Positions 34,140 through 45,507 of a DNA stretch of 64,000 nucleotides are shown here, piece after piece (within the stretch, counting starts at the first letter, position 1; each line of letters begins with the position of its first letter). The stretch spans positions 15,919,715 to 15,983,714 of the forward strand of contig NC_081844.1 of assembly GCF_963259705.1 (NCBI RefSeq). Reading direction: 5' to 3'. This stretch comes from Myotis daubentonii. Its lineage: Eukaryota > Chordata > Mammalia > Chiroptera > Vespertilionidae. The position numbers and the translations under genes are program-made. Under the pieces are notes generated by a model. The model was not told the origin of the DNA and did not search any database. It saw nothing but the letters and a program-made list of their open reading frames with translations.

Positions 34140-34560
34140 TATACTAGTGGTATTATTATAATATTATTTATAGTTGGAAACAACCTACATGTTCTATAGT
34201 TGTTACTAAATTGGCTAAATACATGATAATACATTCATAAAATGAAATACTTTAAAAACCATAAAATAACATTTTAAAGTCACATTAAAATATTTAATGA
34301 TATGGAAAAATGCTATTACATAAAGTGAAAAGAGAAACTTATTAAAGTCTATGAGCAAAATTTATTTTAAAAATATTTTCAACTATTTCTTGATAGGTCT
34401 TTATATATACAGAAAAGAATAGAAGACTACATCCCAAATATTGAGAGAGTAGTGATTATCTTTCATTGGTATGACTATGGACAATTTTTATCTTTTTTGG
34501 ACTTTTCTATGTTTTCCAAATATATCAAATGTAATATTTTATAAAAATAGGGGGATAAAC
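34140..34560 (+). mobile_element. Old L1 3' region
   Basis: TAGTTGGAAACAACCTACATG, TTCATAAAATGAAATAC and TTTTTGGACTTTTCTATGTTTTCC are L1ME-type 3' text. It ends 180 bp from exon 4. Confidence 0.65.
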
Positions 34561-34736
34561 CCAAAAGTTATTTTCAAAATAAATGTGTTAAAAGGTGGAA
34601 TTTTGGTTTTTATCAGAAAACAAAACAAAACAGGAAACACTTGAGCTCCATTAGTTTCTTTTTTCATTACAGCTGATTCATCTTAGGACTAGCTAAAGGG
34701 TAACTACAAAAGTTCTGGAGAAGCGATTATACTTAC

Positions 34737-34848
34737 ATTCCTGTTTGAAGGTGAAATATTCGGTAAGATGCCTGCATTCATGATTTCCCCGAAGCAGAAA
34801 CAGTGTTTTGGGATGATTAATCTTTAAACTCCATAAAAACAGTACACA
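34737..34848 (-). CDS. PPP3CC: PPP3CC exon 4: RGNHE catalytic motif
   Basis: This 112-bp exon encodes [15 protein letters not shown] through [16 protein letters not shown] supplies Asn150 (metal ligand) and His151 (general acid). The acceptor CTTGTAG precedes TGTGTAC, phase 0; the donor is GAAT|GTAAGT, one base into the next cysteine codon. The exon is isolated, 13.4 kb from exon 5 and 18.2 kb from exon 3, both introns being swollen by transposons. Confidence 0.95.
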
Positions 34849-35197
34849 CTACAAGACAAATACAAGCATAAAATTTTTATTTGTGACCATGACAATGCAC
34901 AAAGATAACTTACATAAATTCAAATGACTTGTAATGGCATATCTTATTACTATTCCCAAGTTGAAACATGAAACCTTCAGCTTTTGAATGTAACATGCCA
35001 TTGCCCTAGAATTTGACAGAGCATAGAGAATAGCCTTCATAGAAATCTCTCAATTTCTGTTTCCATGTTCTTTACAAGTATCTAGAACTCTGTGACAAAG
35101 CAACCCACACATATATCATATATAACTTACTCCTAAAACCTGTATTTTACTTAATGGAGAAATACTAGAGACATTTCCACTAAAATGAGGAACAAGG

Positions 35198-35510
35198 TGA
35201 CCTAGCTGGTTTGTCTCAGTGGATAGAGCTTCGTCCTGAGAACTGAAGGATTTGATTCCCATCAAGAGCATGTACTTTGGTTGCAGACTCAATCCCCCAC
35301 CCTGGTTCTGGGCATGTGCTGGAAGCAACCAATCAATGTGTTTCTCTCGCATCAATGTTTCTCTCTGTGTGTCTCTCCCCTTCTCTTCCATTTTTTCTAA
35401 AAATCAATGGAAAAATATCCTTGGGTAAGGATTAACAACAACAAAAACACACACAATAATAATAAATAAAATAAACAACCACTGGTACAATAAAATAAAT
35501 AAATAAAATC
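35198..35510 (+). mobile_element. VES SINE, long A-rich tail
   Basis: Sense copy of the CTTGGGTAAGGATTAACAA subtype; AGGAACAAGG is exact at 35188-35197 and 35511-35520. The tail is AATA/ACACA-rich, about 90 bp. Confidence 0.9.
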
Positions 35511-36390
35511 AGGAACAAGGCAAAGATAACCACTATCTCCGCTATTATTCAACACTATACCTAGAGGTGTTAGCCAATGGAATTAGATAAAAACAATCAA
35601 TTAGGGGCTTAAAAATGGGTAAAGAAAAAAAAACTACCTGCATTTGCAGATAACATAATATGATAGCATACTTGAAAAACTCCAGAAAAATCAATGATAA
35701 AACTCAAATAATAAAAATCAGTAACAGGGCAGAATATAAAATTAACATATAAAATCAATAACCTTCATATACACAAAATAAGTAGAACACAATGGTAGAG
35801 AAAACCCCATTTACAATAGCAGTAAGGAAGATTAAACGCATAGGAATAAATTTATGTACAAATTTCATACCAAGAAAACTTTGCAAATCTCATACCAGGA
35901 AAAATTTAAAACCTTCCCAAGAGACACAAAGTAGATATAAACAAAGAGACATTTCCTATTCTTGGATAGGATGATTCAACATTAAAAGATTGCAGTTCTT
36001 CCTCATTTGACTTATAATATCATTGCAATTCCAATAAAAATATCAACAAGCTATTCTATGAAGTTTTAATTTTAGCTGATACTAAAATTTACATGAAGAA
36101 AAAAACATACAACTGTCAGGAAACACCTAGAAAAAAAAAACACTGAAAGAGAAATTATGAGGGGGACTAGCCTTACTGAATATTAAAACAGACTATAATG
36201 TTTCTATAATTAAAGCAATGGTACTAGCATATATATAAATATACTAGTGGAATAAAATAGTCCAGAAATTAATCTGAGTACATATAAATTTGGTGTATAG
36301 TAAGGGTGGCATCCTAAATTACTAAAATAATGATGTACTTAATGTCTCTGGGACAACTGGTCACATTTCAAAAAAAGCATTAGATCCCTA
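35511..36390 (+). mobile_element. Old L1 ORF2 fragment
   Basis: CCACTATCTCCGCTATTATTCAACAC, TTTGCAGATAACATAATATGATA and GGTACTAGCAT are decayed ORF2 text. It continues after the Helitron cluster at 38108-38685 and 38906-39200. Confidence 0.75.
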
Positions 36391-37021
36391 TCTACACTAA
36401 TAAAAGAGAAACATGGTAATTGGCGTACGACCGCTACCCTTCCCATTGGCTAATCAGGGCAATATGCAAATTAACTGTCAGCCAAGATGGCGGCCAGCAG
36501 CCAGGCAGCTTGAAACTAACATGAGGCTTGCTTGCTTCAGTGACGGAGGACTCCAACGTTCCCCACAGGCCGCTGCAGGCCTCTGAGCCTGCAGTTTCAA
36601 ACATCGTAACAAATATAGACGCTAAACAAAACCCCAGAAACCAGCTTTCAGCTAGCTGGGATCTCAGAGCTGGAGTTGATACAGAGTTTCGAGAACCGAA
36701 ACAAACCAGATACCTGCTTTCAGGAGCAGAGGCCTAAGAGCTGGAGCCTCAGAGCTAAAGCTGGCCCAGAATAAAAAAGAAAAAAGAAAAAAAGGAGCAG
36801 TTGGGAGCTTCAGTCCCAGCCTGAAAACAGCCCTCAGCCCCTCACCCAGACTGGGCAGGCACCCCAGTGGGGACCCCCACCCTGAAGGGTGTGTGACCAG
36901 CTGCAAACAGCCATCATCCGCTCATCCAGGCTGGCCAGGCACCCCAGTGGGGACCCCCACCCTGATCCAGGACACCCTTCAGGGCAAACCAGCCAGCCCC
37001 CACCCATGCACCAGGCCTCTA
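36391..37021 (+). mobile_element. Helitron A-type, no 3' hairpin, joined to the next
   Basis: 5' A|TCTACACTAATAAAAGAGAAAC. The 3' edge CCCATGCACCAGGCCTCTA lacks the usual GTGCAC...GTGCAC palindrome and the final G, and the next Helitron starts there. The interior carries CCAAGATGGCGGCC (36482) and an untranslated-leader-like stretch. Confidence 0.88.
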
Positions 37022-37867
37022 CCCTATATAGTAAAAGGGTAATATGCCTCCCAGCACCGAGATCAGTGTGACAGGGGGCAGCACCCAAACCACCTGATTG
37101 CCCTGCGGCTCTGTGTGTGACAGGGGGCAGGGCCACAGCCTCCCAATCGGCCCTGCTCTGTTCCTGACAGGGGAAGGTGCCCCAACCCCCTGATTGGCCT
37201 TGCTCTGTCAGTGATAGAGGGCGGTGCCCCAACCCCCCCACCCCCCACGGGCCCTGCTCTGTGTGTGATAGGGTATAGCCATAACCTCCCCATCGGTCCT
37301 GCCCTGAGTGTGACAGTGGTGGCGCCCCAAACCCCTGATCAGCCCTGCTCTGTGGGTGATAGAGGGCGGCGCCCCAACCCCCTGATCCACCCTGCTCTGA
37401 GTGTGACAGGGGGCGGTGCCCCAACTCCCCTATCAGCCCTACTCTGTGAGTGACAGGGGGGAGCTCCCCAACCCCCTGATGGGCCCTGCTCTGTGCGTGA
37501 CAGGAGGGAGCTCCCCAACCCCCTGATGGGCCCTGCTCTGTGCGTGACAGGGGGTGGTGCCACAACCTCCCCATTGACTCTGCCTTGAGTGTGACAGGGG
37601 GCGGTGCCCCAACCCCCCAATCGGCCCTACCCTGAGCGTGACTGAGGGTGGCATCGCAACCTCCCAATCCCCAATGGGCCTTGCTCTGAGCCCAACCAGG
37701 GGCTGCACCTAGGGATTGGGCCTGCCCTCTGCCACCCGGGAGCCGGCCTAAGCCAGCAGGTCGTTATCTCCCAAGGGGTCCCAGACTGCGAGAGGGCACA
37801 GGCTGGGCTGAGGGACCCCCCCCCCCCCCGCCCCGAGTGCACAAATTTTTGTGCCCCGGGCCTCTAG
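37022..37867 (+). mobile_element. Helitron B-type with ~47-bp tandem repeats
   Basis: 5' CCTATATAGTAAAAGGGTAA; 3' GTGCACAAATTTTTGTGCCCCGGGCCTCTAG. The middle has about 11 diverged ~47-bp units built on GGCCCTGCTCTGTG..TGACAGGGGGCGGTGCCCCAACC. The long frames across it come from repeat composition. Confidence 0.9.
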
Positions 37868-38107
37868 TCTATAATAATAAAAGGGTAATATGCTAATTAG
37901 ACCAGACGTTTTCCAGACATCATTTCTGATGAAGCTGAGGCCTGGGGGGGGGGGGGGGCGCGGGCAGCCTGGGTCCCGGGTGCCTGCGGGTGGCCAGAGG
38001 GAAGCTAGCCCGGGTCCCAGGTGCCTGCTGATGGTTGGAGGAGGGAAGCCTGCGTCCCAGGTGCCGGAGGGAAGCCAGTGCCAGCAGCCGGGGGAAGGAA
38101 GGCCTAC
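37868..38107 (+). mobile_element. Helitron, third of the cluster, 3' end missing
   Basis: It begins at the base after the previous CTAG: TCTATAATAATAAAAGGG. Its interior (GGTCCCGGGTGCC, GCCAGTGCCAGCAGCC, GGAAGGCCTA) matches 41600-41660 but stops before the terminal hairpin. Contains a 15-G run (37946 region). Confidence 0.85.
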
Positions 38108-38685
38108 ATGATAAATAACTAATGGAAATGGGATTTAATTGTATCAAAATGAAACCGTACAAATTCTAGAAGAAATTTGTGGGTGAGTTCTTCTTTAGTT
38201 TTAGTGTGGGGGAAAATTTTGTAACTAACTAGTAAAAATCTGAAGGGGTGGGGGAAAGATGGGTAAATTTGACCACTTTTTAAAAATTGCATGGTAAAAA
38301 ACAATTTGGCAAAAACTGACAAAACTTAACTTTTGATAACTTCTAGGAGCCTACTCTGAAAATACACCTCCAACAATAAGAAAATACATATTCACAAGGT
38401 TGCAGCATGGTTTGTAATAGCAAAATACTGGAAGCAATGTAAATAATCATACATAGGAGAAAAGTTGAGCAGATTATGATACATTCACACAATGAAGTAC
38501 TATGAAGCTATTAAAGAAAAAGAGTGAGAAAGATCTCTTTAAACTTATTTGGAGTGATTTCCAAGATATAATGTTGAGTGAAAAAAGCATAAAAGCCACT
38601 GTTAATGTAATAAAGAAGGGGATATAAGAAGTACACATGTGCATAAGAAATACAGGAAGCATAAATCAAAAACTAAAGAGATCAG
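38108..38685 (+). mobile_element. Old L1 3' part (continuation)
   Basis: AATACTGGAAGCAATGTAAATAATCA, AATGAAGTACTATGAAGCTATTAAAG and GAAAAAAGCATAAAAGCC are typical L1 ORF2-3' text, continuing 35511-36390. Confidence 0.75.
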
Positions 38686-38905
38686 CTCTAGCTGGTTTGG
38701 CTCAGTGGATAGAGTGTCGACCTGTGGATTGAAGAGTCCCGGGTTCAACTCTGGTCAAGGGCACATGCCCGGGTTGCAGGCTTGATCCCCAGTAAGCGGG
38801 CGTACAGGAGGCAGCCAATCAATGATTCTCTTTCATCATTGATGTTTCTATCTCTTTCTCCTTCTCCCTTCCTCTCTGAAATAAATTAACAACAACAACT
38901 AACGA
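38686..38905 (+). mobile_element. VES SINE
   Basis: Sense copy, AGCTCTAGCTGGTTTGGCTCAG; flanks CTAAAGAGATCAG and CTAACGAGATCGG are the diverged duplication. Confidence 0.9.
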
Positions 38906-39524
38906 GATCGGTTACTTACAGGGAGCATAGAGGAAAAGGGTGGGAAGGAGGGGAAACTGGGAATAGGTTAGGAAGGATCAGGAGGAAGTGACACTTCTCA
39001 AAGCATACCTTTCTGGACAGCTTTAAACTCCAGAACCTCAGTCCTGTAATGATTTACATATGCCTCCCAAAATAAGTAACTGAATCAACCAAAATGAAAT
39101 ATAAATAGTAACAAATGAACTTAACTGTATTATAAATGAATAACAAAGCAACAAAGAAGAGGAGGAAGAGGAGGGAACTAATTAAAGTAACTTTGGAAAA
39201 CAGCATGTTGATTGCATACTACAAGGCTAAAGACACAAAGAAATATACACAAATACTGTAACTTTAGTTAGTTTTTCACAGTATGAGTTGGCTGCCATGT
39301 ACCCATTTTATGGGTACACTGGAATCGAGTAGATAAATGACTATATTGAGAGCCAGGAAAGAGGGAAGACTAAAATGAACCTTGTGATGGATTGGAATCA
39401 GAGGTATCATATGGACTCACGCTTTTTAAGATAACACAAAGAGGTAATGAAATAAATAAAAATATGAATGTATGTGTATATATTTCCTAGCTCCTTCTGC
39501 TGAGAGGGCCTAGAACCTCAAAAA

Positions 39525-39617
39525 GTATTATGTGTATTGATTTTGGGATTACAAGTAAATTTTAGCAAAGAGGTATATACACAAATACAGAATTCATGAA
39601 TAATGAAGATTTATAGT
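39525..39617. mobile_element. Tigger-like end fragment
   Basis: ATGTGTATTGATTTTGGGATTACAAGTAAA parallels 16060-16146 of the Tigger-like element and ends similarly (GAATAATGAAGATTTATAG). Confidence 0.55.
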
Positions 39618-39959
39618 ATATGCTAACCATGAAACATACATATTTCACATATAGCCTCATAACACAAGCAACAATTGATAGGACTATGCTGAGAAACAGA
39701 TAAATCAATAACTGTAGTTGGAGATTTTGACAGAAACCCAAAAGTAACTCATATTTCAAGCAGACAAAAAGAATCAAAGTTATACAGAATGGTTCAACAA
39801 GTAGAGAATGCATTCTTTTCAAGAACATATGGGATAGCCATAAAACTCTACCATGTTCTCCATCACAAAGGGAGTCTCAATAAATTCCAAAGAATGCATA
39901 TTATTCATATCATGTTCTCTAATCAAATTACATTAGAATCATAAGATACCAACTTCAAA

Positions 39960-40745
39960 AAATCCTGCATGACTGGAAACAAAAATACATACTACACCTT
40001 CATTGTCTTAGAGCTACAAAGAATTCTTAAAATGTAAAACACTGAATGATAATAAAAACAATACATGTCAAAATCAGCGGGACTCAGATAAAACAGCACT
40101 TAATGGGAAGTGTACAGTGATAAGCACTTATTTCTTAAAAATCAATTATATAAATATGCTTAGATATGCTTACCCTACCTCTGAAAGGTCTTAAAAGAAA
40201 CTCTGAATAGTGATTGTAAGAGTGGGATGGTTAAAATATGAGATGTTCAATTTCACCAGGAATGAGAAAAATATTATTTGAAATAATGAATAAGATCCTA
40301 CTTTATACCCATCATTTTGGTTAATGTTAGAAAATGAGATAAAACCAAATTCTGGAAAAAGGGATGTGAGGAAATATGAACTCTTAGATGCTATCGGCAG
40401 GAGCATAGGCTGGTATAGCTATTCTGATGAGTGCTCTGGCAATAGTCAGTTCAAGTATAAAGCTATATACCCTTTCCCCTAGCTATCCCACTCTTGTTCA
40501 TAAACCATAGAAAAACTAAAACATGAGACCATAAGGGGATTTATTTCATAAGCAGTGTTCATTACAGAAAGAAACTGGAAGCAACGTAGGTGTCCACCAT
40601 TAAGAATTGAGAACAAAAATGTCACAGCTATGTATAATGGAATACTATACAGCAGGCAGAAAGCAATGAAGTTGAGATATATATACAGCAACCTGGATAG
40701 ATCTTTAAAACATAGTAAGTGAAAAACAAAACAGAAATAGAGCTC
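39960..40745 (+). mobile_element. Old L1 ORF2 / 3' region
   Basis: TTCAATTTCACCAGGAATGAG, GGAGCATAGGCTGGTATAGC, TATCCCACTCTTG, GGAAGCAACGTAGGTGTCCACC and GGAATACTATACAGCAG follow L1 consensus order. Confidence 0.75.
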
Positions 40746-40751
40746 CAGTTA

Positions 40752-40945
40752 TGGTTCTCAGTGTGGTCACGTTCATCTTAAAGTGTGGTGCATCATCACA
40801 ATGTGGGGACTTGTAAGAGATTCTTAGGCTCTACCCCAGATCTAATGAACGAGAAATTCTGGAATGGGTCCCGGCAAACTGCTTTTGAACAAGTCTTCCA
40901 GATATTTATGACACAGGTTAAATTTTGAGAGCCACATTTATGTAA
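40752..40945 (+). mobile_element. MER5-like hAT-Charlie element
   Basis: GGTTCTCAGTGTGGTC..., GGCTCTACCCCAGATCTAATGAACGAGAAATTCTGGAATGGGTCCCGGCAA and TTTTGAGAGCCAC match the MER5A/B layout. Confidence 0.7.
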
Positions 40946-41509
40946 AATTAAAACATTTCATCCATAAAAGACTTGTATGTTAAAAAAATTAATGTAATGT
41001 ATTATATGTATTCTGAGGCATATACCAAATACAACAGAAACATGTGTGCGAGGGAGAGAGAGTAAGGAAAATACAAGTCACAGAGAAGGAAAAAGACAAA
41101 AACCAGGGAGAGACTTTGCAAAGATGAGTAATAAATGTGCTATGACCTTAGGAGCTTGATTAATTCAACAGAAAATTTACCACCTCCCAAGAAGAAAAGA
41201 TTTCAAAATTTTTAATCCAAATGCTTCTCAAATGCCAAATTTAAGTCACCAATATCTTTTGCCCATTCTTAATGGTCTTTCTACACCCACTTATGGGCTC
41301 CTATAATCAATTCATATGACATAGCAGACAGAGAAATTGTTTTAAAACATAAATATCACTCCCCTGATCAAAAGAAAAATTTCTCTAATGGCATCCTATC
41401 ACATTCAGAATAAAACCCAAACTCCATGCTATGGCTGGCAAGGCCTGACATGGCCTGACATGGCCTATATCTTCCCCTTGGTCATTATTCTGTCCAGCCA
41501 CAGCACCCT

Positions 41510-41694
41510 TAAGATCAGCAGAGCCGCAAAGCCTGACAGCTGGCGGGAGGGGGAGGGGGGAGGGCGGGAAGGGCTCTGGCTGGAGCCCAGCCAGAGCAAA
41601 GGCCTGGGTCCCGGGTGCCAGAGGAAAACTGGTGCCAGCAGCCAAGGGAAGGGAAGGCCTATTGCACGAATCTCTTCGTGCAACAGGCATCTAG
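41510..41694 (+). mobile_element. Helitron, 5'-truncated, perfect TTGCACGAA hairpin
   Basis: 3' end TTGCACGAATCTCTTCGTGCAA (9-bp perfect arms) then CAGGCATCTAG|T. The body equals 45060-45231. The 5' end is missing. Another Helitron starts at the next base. Confidence 0.85.
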
Positions 41695-41805
41695 TCCTAT
41701 ATAATAAAAGCCCAGTGACCATAACGGCGTAACGACTATAACAACCACTCGACCAGTTGCTATAAGGTGCATAGTTGTGAACTGTTACTACTTGTTACTA
41801 CTTGT
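41695..41805 (+). mobile_element. Helitron 5' fragment
   Basis: TCCTATATAATAAAAGCCCAG then CCATAACGGCGTAACGAC; same first ~80 bp as 45232. The 3' part is missing. Confidence 0.8.
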
Positions 41806-41864
41806 GAACTGGCTTAAGCTTGCTCCTGCCTCTGAACATTTACACGTCTGTCTTCTGCCTAGAA

Positions 41865-42099
41865 CAGTGATGGCGAATCTATGACATGCGTGTCAGAGGT
41901 GACACGTGAACTCATTTTTTTGGTTGATTTTTCTTTGTTAAATGGCATTTAAATATATAAAATAAATATCAAAAGTATAAGTCTTTGTTTTACTATGGTT
42001 GCAAATATAAAAATATTTCTATATGTGACGCGGCACCAGGGTTAAGTTAGGGTTTTTCAAAATGCTGACACACCGAGCTCAAAAGGTTTGCCATCACTG
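41865..42099 (+). mobile_element. hAT MITE with exact target duplication
   Basis: Ends CAGTGATGGCGAATC and TTGCCATCACTG are inverted repeats; the 8-bp duplication GCCTAGAA is exact (41857-41864, 42100-42107). A different hAT family from SPIN. Confidence 0.93.
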
Positions 42100-42618
42100 G
42101 CCTAGAATGTACTTCCTACCCCACCTTCTTTGCATGGCTCATTCCCTCAAGTCAGACAAGTTTCTGTTCAAACACTACCTTCTCAGATAGGCTTTGCCTG
42201 ATCTCTATCTAAATGAGCTACTCCTGTCCCCCTGATCTGATTTTGATAGACACTACACAAAGCTATGATGTCACTCTCCTTATAAAAACACAGTAAAAGA
42301 CTTTGCTTTGCTTGCTCTTCACCATATTCTCAGAATTTAAGGCTCTTATTCTACATGGATCCTACTTTTTTGGAAAGCATACTTTTCCCAAATAGTGCAG
42401 GATGTTTTATATACCTGGACACTGCTTACTAAATGCCAATGGAACCTCTCAGTTGTTGTGATAAAATATTAATTCATATGTCATTGTACATGATTATGAG
42501 TGCACCTGAAGTATGATTTCTCAAAAATTGAATTTTGGAATCAAAATATATATACATTTTATCTGAGACAGACATTGCAAAATAAACCTTATAAAACTTA
42601 AATAGAGAGACACATCTA

Positions 42619-43217
42619 TCCTATATAATAAAAGGGAAACATGCAAATTAACCATTCCTCCGCTACACTCAAGCCATGCCCACAAGCCACGCCCACAAGC
42701 CAATCAGGAGCGAGTATGCAAACTAACCCAACTAAGATGGCAGCAGCCACAGAGCTGGAACGAGCAGGAGGCTTGGGTTGCCCCCGGCGATGGAGGAAGC
42801 CAAGCTTCCCGCCTGCCCTGGCCGGCCCTGGTCTCTGCTCAAGGCTACAGAGTTTCAATTATAGAAGATAAATAAATCCCAGGAAAAAAAAAAAAAGGAG
42901 AGGCTGGGAGCTTGGGTCACCGGGGAGCATGGCCAGCCTGCACACGGCCATCAGCCCCTCACCCAGGCTGGCCATACCCCCATGGGGTGAGGGTCCCCGC
43001 TGGGGGCTTGGCCAGCTTGCAAACAGCCATCAGCCCCTCACCCAGGCTGGCCAGGCACCCTAGTGGGGACCCCCCACCTGAAGTGGGTGTGGCCAGCCTG
43101 AAAATGGCCCTCAACCCCTCACTCAGGCTGGCCAGGCACCCCAGTGGGACCCCCAACCTGATCCAGGACACCCTTCTGGGAAAACCAGCTAGCCCCCACC
43201 CATGCACCAGGCCTCTA
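42619..43217 (+). mobile_element. Helitron A-type, no 3' hairpin, joined to the next
   Basis: 5' A|TCCTATATAATAAAAGGGAAA; 3' edge CCCATGCACCAGGCCTCTA without the palindrome, as at 37021 and 47233. The interior has AAGATGGCAG (42734), an AATAAATCCCAGG segment and repeated CACCCAGGCTGGCCAGGCACC units. Confidence 0.88.
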
Positions 43218-43678
43218 TCCTATATAATAAAAGGGTAATATGCAAATTGACCCTAACAGCAGAACGACTGGGAATGACTGGTCACTATGACACACACTGA
43301 CCACCAGGGGGCAGACGCTCAATGCAGGAGCTGGCCCCTGGTGGTCAGTGCACTCCCACAGGGGGAGCTCTGCTCAGCCACAAGCCAGGCTGACAGCTGC
43401 CAGTACAGCAGTGTTGGCGGGAGCCTTTCCCACCTCTTCAGCAGTGCTAAGGGTGTCCAACTGCAGCTTAGGCCTGCTCCCCGCTGGCAAGTAGACATCC
43501 CCCAAGGGCTCCCGGGCTGCCAGAGGGATGTCTGGCTGCCAGCTTAGGCCCAATCCCCCAGGGAGTGGGCCTAAGCCAGCAGGTGGACATCCCCTGAGGG
43601 GTCCCAGACTACGAGAGGGCACAGGCCAGGCTGAGAGGCCCCCCAGAGTGCACAAATTTTTGTGCACAAGGCCTCTAG
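43218..43678 (+). mobile_element. Helitron
   Basis: 5' TCCTATATAATAAAAGGGTAA directly after the A-type; 3' GTGCACAAATTTTTGTGCAC (9-bp arms) AAGGCCTCTAG|T. Confidence 0.93.
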
Positions 43679-43858
43679 TGTATATATATATAAAAGCCTA
43701 ATATGCACAGTGTCCCCTCAGGAGTTCGACTGACCGGGAGTTCGATCACTATGACATGTGCTGACCACCAGGGGGCCAAACGATGGAAGGCCTTGGTGGG
43801 CAGGAGGCAGCCGCTAGGGACCCTACCCATGCATGAATATCATGCACTGCGCCTCTAG
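43679..43858 (+). mobile_element. Short Helitron, third in the cluster
   Basis: 5' TATATATATATAAAAGCCTAA starts after the previous CTAG; 3' ATGCATGAATATCATGCACTG CGCCTCTAG|T. Confidence 0.88.
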
Positions 43859-44804
43859 TATAAATATATTTAGATGGCTTTTTTCTTTTTTGGTTGACTT
43901 TTGTTTTTGACAAAACTTGCATGAAATATTCCAAGGAAAAATTATATTAAATCCATATAAAAATGTAGAAAGCACTTTATCCCTTTTATACTTACCTTCC
44001 CCAACCAAGAACATTACATATCTTTTGATTTATTTGGGTCCCTATTTCTGAATCCTGAAAAAACCAACTCATCTTTTTGAAGTAATGAGATATATAAAAG
44101 CATAATTCATACCCACACTACTAACATACTTCTTGCCTCCAATCTCAAGTTTTATTTCCTTAAATTATACATCAGGATGCAATTGTATAATTATCTTGTA
44201 CAATTCAATGACAAGGTCATGATTATCAGATGTGTTCAGACACTCAATTTCTTCTTTATTTCTATGTGAACAGAATTTTTACTACACTTCAAGAATCATT
44301 TCTGTATGTCAACAACTGTTCATCTGTTGGTCATCTGATCACATTTACATCATTTGGACATCTGATATCATTTTCTCTTGGGTGGCTCCTGTGCATTTAG
44401 TATATCCTATGCTGATAGTGTTCTTCTTAATCCTTTCTTTTATTGCAAAATTAATTAGAGGAAATGAAAATTTAGCTTCCCTACCACAGAGGAAATACAT
44501 TATAATAGGTACAAATGAAGAAGGAACAAGAAAGGGCTCAGAAATAGTGAGACTTCACTATTCTGTCCTATCGGTGACATTTGGATAAGTTCCTGGTGTC
44601 CTAATCAAAGCCCACATTGCTTCAGGAAGGATCAATGCTTGCTCTGGGCATGAGAAAAATCATCATGCCACGATTCTCTCATATAGGCTCAAGGAAAGAA
44701 AAATTGTTAAGCATGGAAAGAGAAAAATAAAGTGGATCTCTGAAAAACAATTTGGCAATATGTATCAAAAGTCTTAAAAATGCTCACATTCTTTCATCCA
44801 GTTA
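43859..44804. other. Intron 3 sequence, nothing recognised
   Basis: A 118-codon open frame at 44232-44588 has no recognisable family and AT-rich intron-like composition, so it is not called. Confidence 0.5.
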
Positions 44805-45231
44805 GCCTATCTAATAAAAGACGAAAAGGGTAATTGACTGTACCTTCACTATGCTTCCCATTGGCTAATCAGGGTGATAAGCAAATTAACCGCCAACAAA
44901 GATGGCGGTTAATTTGCATACGTAGGCTCCAAGTGGTGGAGTGAAGCCAAACATACCCGAAGCCGGCTGAGCAGCGAGGCCTCGCGGCCCCGGGATCAGT
45001 GGAGCGGGGAGGCCTCACGGCCCCGGCACCAAGTGGAGCCACAAGGCCTCACCGCCCCGGGATCAGCGGAGCCGCGAAGCCTGACAGCTGCGGGGGTGGG
45101 GGGGGGCAGGGTGTGTGAGGAGCCCAGCCAGAGCAAAGGCCTGGGTCCCGGGTGCCAGAGGAAAACTGGTGCCAGCAGCCAAGGGAAGGGAAGGCCTATT
45201 GCACAAATCTCTTCATGCAACAGGCATCTAG
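44805..45231 (+). mobile_element. Helitron with a central 15-bp palindrome
   Basis: 5' CCTATCTAATAAAAGACG; 3' TTGCACAAATCTCTTCATGCAA CAGGCATCTAG|T. At 44881-44917 GCAAATTAACCGCCA and its exact complement pair around a 7-nt loop; the arm includes AAGATGGCGG. Confidence 0.9.
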
Positions 45232-45507
45232 TCCTATATAATAAAAGTCCAGTGACCATAACGGCGTAGCGACTATAACGACCGCTCGACCAGTTGCTAT
45301 AAGGTGCATTGACCACCTCTCGTTCCCCCCTCCTCCCCCAACAGCCCACAGGCTATGATTGCTGGATGGGGAACAGGGAATCACGGGGAACTGGGGTGGG
45401 AGGCAGAGGGGCAGGACTGGGGACTGGCAAGCGGGCGGAAGATGGCCTGATCGCAAGCTAGGCCTAGGGACCCTACCCACGCATGATTTCATGCGCTAGG
45501 CCTCTAG
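45232..45507 (+). mobile_element. Helitron
   Basis: 5' TCCTATATAATAAAAGTCCAG at the base after the previous CTAG; 3' GCATGATTTCATGCGCTAGGCCTCTAG|T. A complete version of the fragment at 41695. Confidence 0.92.

Larger units (their letters stand above)
41330..42250. mobile_element. Ancient repeat (L2-like), interrupted
   Basis: CTCCCCTGATCAAAAG, TCAGAATAAAACCCAAACTCC, then after insertions GCTCCTGCCTCTGAACATTTACAC, CTGCCTAGAATGTACTTCC, AGGCTTTGCCTGATCTC. The pieces join collinearly across the Helitron pair and the hAT MITE. L2 is my best guess. Confidence 0.5.

Noticed and set aside
36834..37667. 277-codon open frame on the minus strand (and several overlapping frames, also near 47617-48122)
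   Set aside because: It is made of ~47-bp tandem repeats in a Helitron; all six frames stay open because of repeat composition, and the equivalent frame is broken differently in the other copy.
37817..37960. C-run and G-run as functional quadruplex elements
   Set aside because: Long homopolymers at Helitron ends are more likely slippage or sequencing uncertainty; no other support.
41388..41732. 114-codon frame and its reverse-strand partner (also 45033-45349)
   Set aside because: Derived from Helitron sequence; the two copies diverge with frameshifts.
44232..44588. 118-codon open frame in intron 3
   Set aside because: No recognisable domain, AT-rich composition typical of intron, no splice or promoter context.
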